Positions 6,933-8,612 of a DNA stretch of 8,612 bases are shown here, piece by piece. The first letter of the stretch is position 1; each line of letters starts with the position of its first letter. The notes below the pieces were generated by a model. The model worked only from the letters and a program-made list of their open reading frames with translations. It searched no databases and had not been told where the DNA came from. Source of the DNA: Streptomyces lilacinus (GTDB taxonomy: Bacteria > Actinomycetota > Actinomycetes > Streptomycetales > Streptomycetaceae); the NCBI GenBank assembly GCA_000715685.1, contig KL569415.1, forward strand, positions 25,587 through 34,198, read 5' to 3'. The translations under genes and the position numbers were made by a program.

Positions 6933-6978
6933 ACCGGTGCTCCGGTCCGCCCCCCTGTTGGCGGACCGGAGCACCGGT
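6933..6978. terminator. 19-bp perfect hairpin between convergent genes
   Basis: ACCGGTGCTCCGGTCCGCC (6933-6951) and its exact reverse complement (6960-6978) form a 19-bp, very GC-rich stem with the 8-base loop CCCCTGTT. It lies 13 bases after the exporter stop and 29 bases beyond the minus-strand ATPase stop, so it most likely ends transcription from both sides. There is no T-run on either side, as is common for actinobacterial terminators. Confidence 0.85.
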
Positions 6979-7007
6979 CGTTCCGGCGCCCGACGGCGCG
7001 GCTTTCG

Positions 7008-7984
7008 TCAGGCGGCCTCGGGGAAGTGGCAGGCCACCTCGCGCGCCTCGCCGGGCGTCGCGATCCGCAGCACTGGTGCCTCGGTGCGGCAGATGTCCCG
7101 TGCCTTGGGGCAGCGGGGGTGGAAGGTGCAGCCGGGCGGGGGCGCCGCCGGGCTCGGCGGGTCGCCGAGCAGGGTGATCCGCTCCCGCGTCCGCTCGGCC
7201 GCCGGGTCCGGCAGGGGCACGGCCGAGAGCAGGGCCCGTGTGTACGGATGGGCGGGGGCCGCGTACACCCGTTCCTTGTCGCCGACCTCGACGATCCGCC
7301 CCAGGTACATCACGGCCACCCGGTCGCACACCCGCTTCACCACCGACAGGTCGTGGGCGATGAAGAGGTAGGCGAGGCCGAGTTCGCGCTGGAGCCTTTC
7401 CATGAGGTTGACGATCTGGGCCTGCACGGAGACGTCCAGGGCCGAGACCGGTTCGTCGGCGACGATCAGGCGGGGGCCGGTGGCCAGCGCGCGGGCGATG
7501 CCGATGCGCTGGGCCTGCCCGCCGGAGAACTCGTGCGGATAGCGGTCGACGTGCTCCGGGATGAGCCCGACCAGCTCCATCAGCTCCACGGCCCGCTTGC
7601 GGGCGTCCGCCGCCGAACTTCCCTGCACCAGCAGGGGGTCGGCGATGATCCGGGCCACGGTCTGGCGCGGGTTGAGGGAGGAATGCGGGTCCTGGAAGAC
7701 CATCTGCAGCTCCCGCCGGAGCGGTTTGAGTTCCCGCTGCCGCAGACGGCTGATGTCCCGGCCGTCGTAGGCGATCGACCCGGCGGTCGGCTCCAGGAGC
7801 CGTACGATCATGCGCCCGGTGGTGGACTTGCCGCAGCCGGACTCGCCGACCAGGCCCAGGGTCTCGCCCGCCGCCAGGTCGAAGGAGACGCCGTCGACGG
7901 CCCGTACGGGCGCGGAGCGGCCCCGCCGGCCGGGGAAGGTCATCGTCACGTCCCGCACGGAGAGCAGGGACGGGGCGGTGGCGG

Positions 7985-7988
<4 letters not shown>
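7008..7988 (-). CDS. Oligopeptide/dipeptide ABC transporter ATPase (OppF/DppF type)
   Basis: This 326-residue cytoplasmic ATPase powers a peptide (or nickel/oligosaccharide-like) import system of the Opp/Dpp family, working as a heterodimer with the neighbouring ATPase. It is complete: Walker [10 protein letters not shown] (48-56), Q-loop MVFQDP, signature FSGGQ (154-158), Walker B LIVADEP (174-180), H-loop His212, then the oligopeptide-family C-terminal region with [12 protein letters not shown] and the cysteine-rich [14 protein letters not shown], which in relatives can hold an iron-sulfur cluster. The ATG at 7986-7988 overlaps the stop of the upstream ATPase gene by four bases (ATGA), so the two are coupled. 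It has an actinobacterial look and, by hand tally, uses more CGG than CGC for arginine, unlike yggS. Probably a resident gene unrelated to the plus-strand cassette. Substrate unknown. Confidence 0.93.

Positions 7989-8612
<624 letters not shown>

Overview
The window is about 70% GC or higher and gene-dense. It has GTG as well as ATG starts, strong purine-rich ribosome binding sites, ATGA/GTGA overlaps and almost no AT-rich codons. This points to an actinomycete, most likely Streptomyces or a close relative, and the peptide-transporter ATPases on the minus strand also read as actinobacterial. The plus-strand genes are different: their products resemble alphaproteobacterial versions of their families more than the usual Streptomyces ones. 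This is judged from remembered family sequences, not from a search.

Layout. Positions 1-701 carry pdxH (pyridoxamine 5'-phosphate oxidase). The record starts inside a Tn5/Nextera mosaic end, and a second, head-to-head pair of mosaic ends sits inside pdxH, flanked by the 9-bp duplication Tn5 makes. Removing this 43-bp artefact restores a normal 199-residue PdxH. Next, on the same strand, come a free-standing B3/B4 (tRNA-editing-type) domain protein (775-1497), the PLP-homeostasis protein YggS (1515-2234), a trimethylamine/dimethylamine-dehydrogenase-type iron-sulfur flavoprotein (2231-4351), trpD (4366-5381, with an internal loss of about 19 bp and a frameshift), trpC (5438-6259) and a LysE/RhtB amino-acid exporter (6305-6919) with a TTA codon at position 10. 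A 19-bp perfect hairpin at 6933-6978 separates this run from two minus-strand genes for OppF/DppF and OppD/DppD-type ATPases, the second cut by the window edge.

How the genes might work together. The seven plus-strand genes lie close together on one strand and look like an operon or supra-operon. They combine vitamin B6 supply and buffering (pdxH, yggS), two middle steps of tryptophan synthesis (trpD, trpC), an amine or N-methyl-amino-acid oxidising flavoprotein, a possible tRNA proofreading protein and an amino-acid exporter. The most interesting reading is a horizontally acquired cassette that makes or handles an unusual, perhaps toxic, amino acid or amine, with proofreading and export as self-protection. 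This is inference. No scaffold-building enzyme is visible, and the cluster probably continues left of the window, where the contig ends in adapter sequence.
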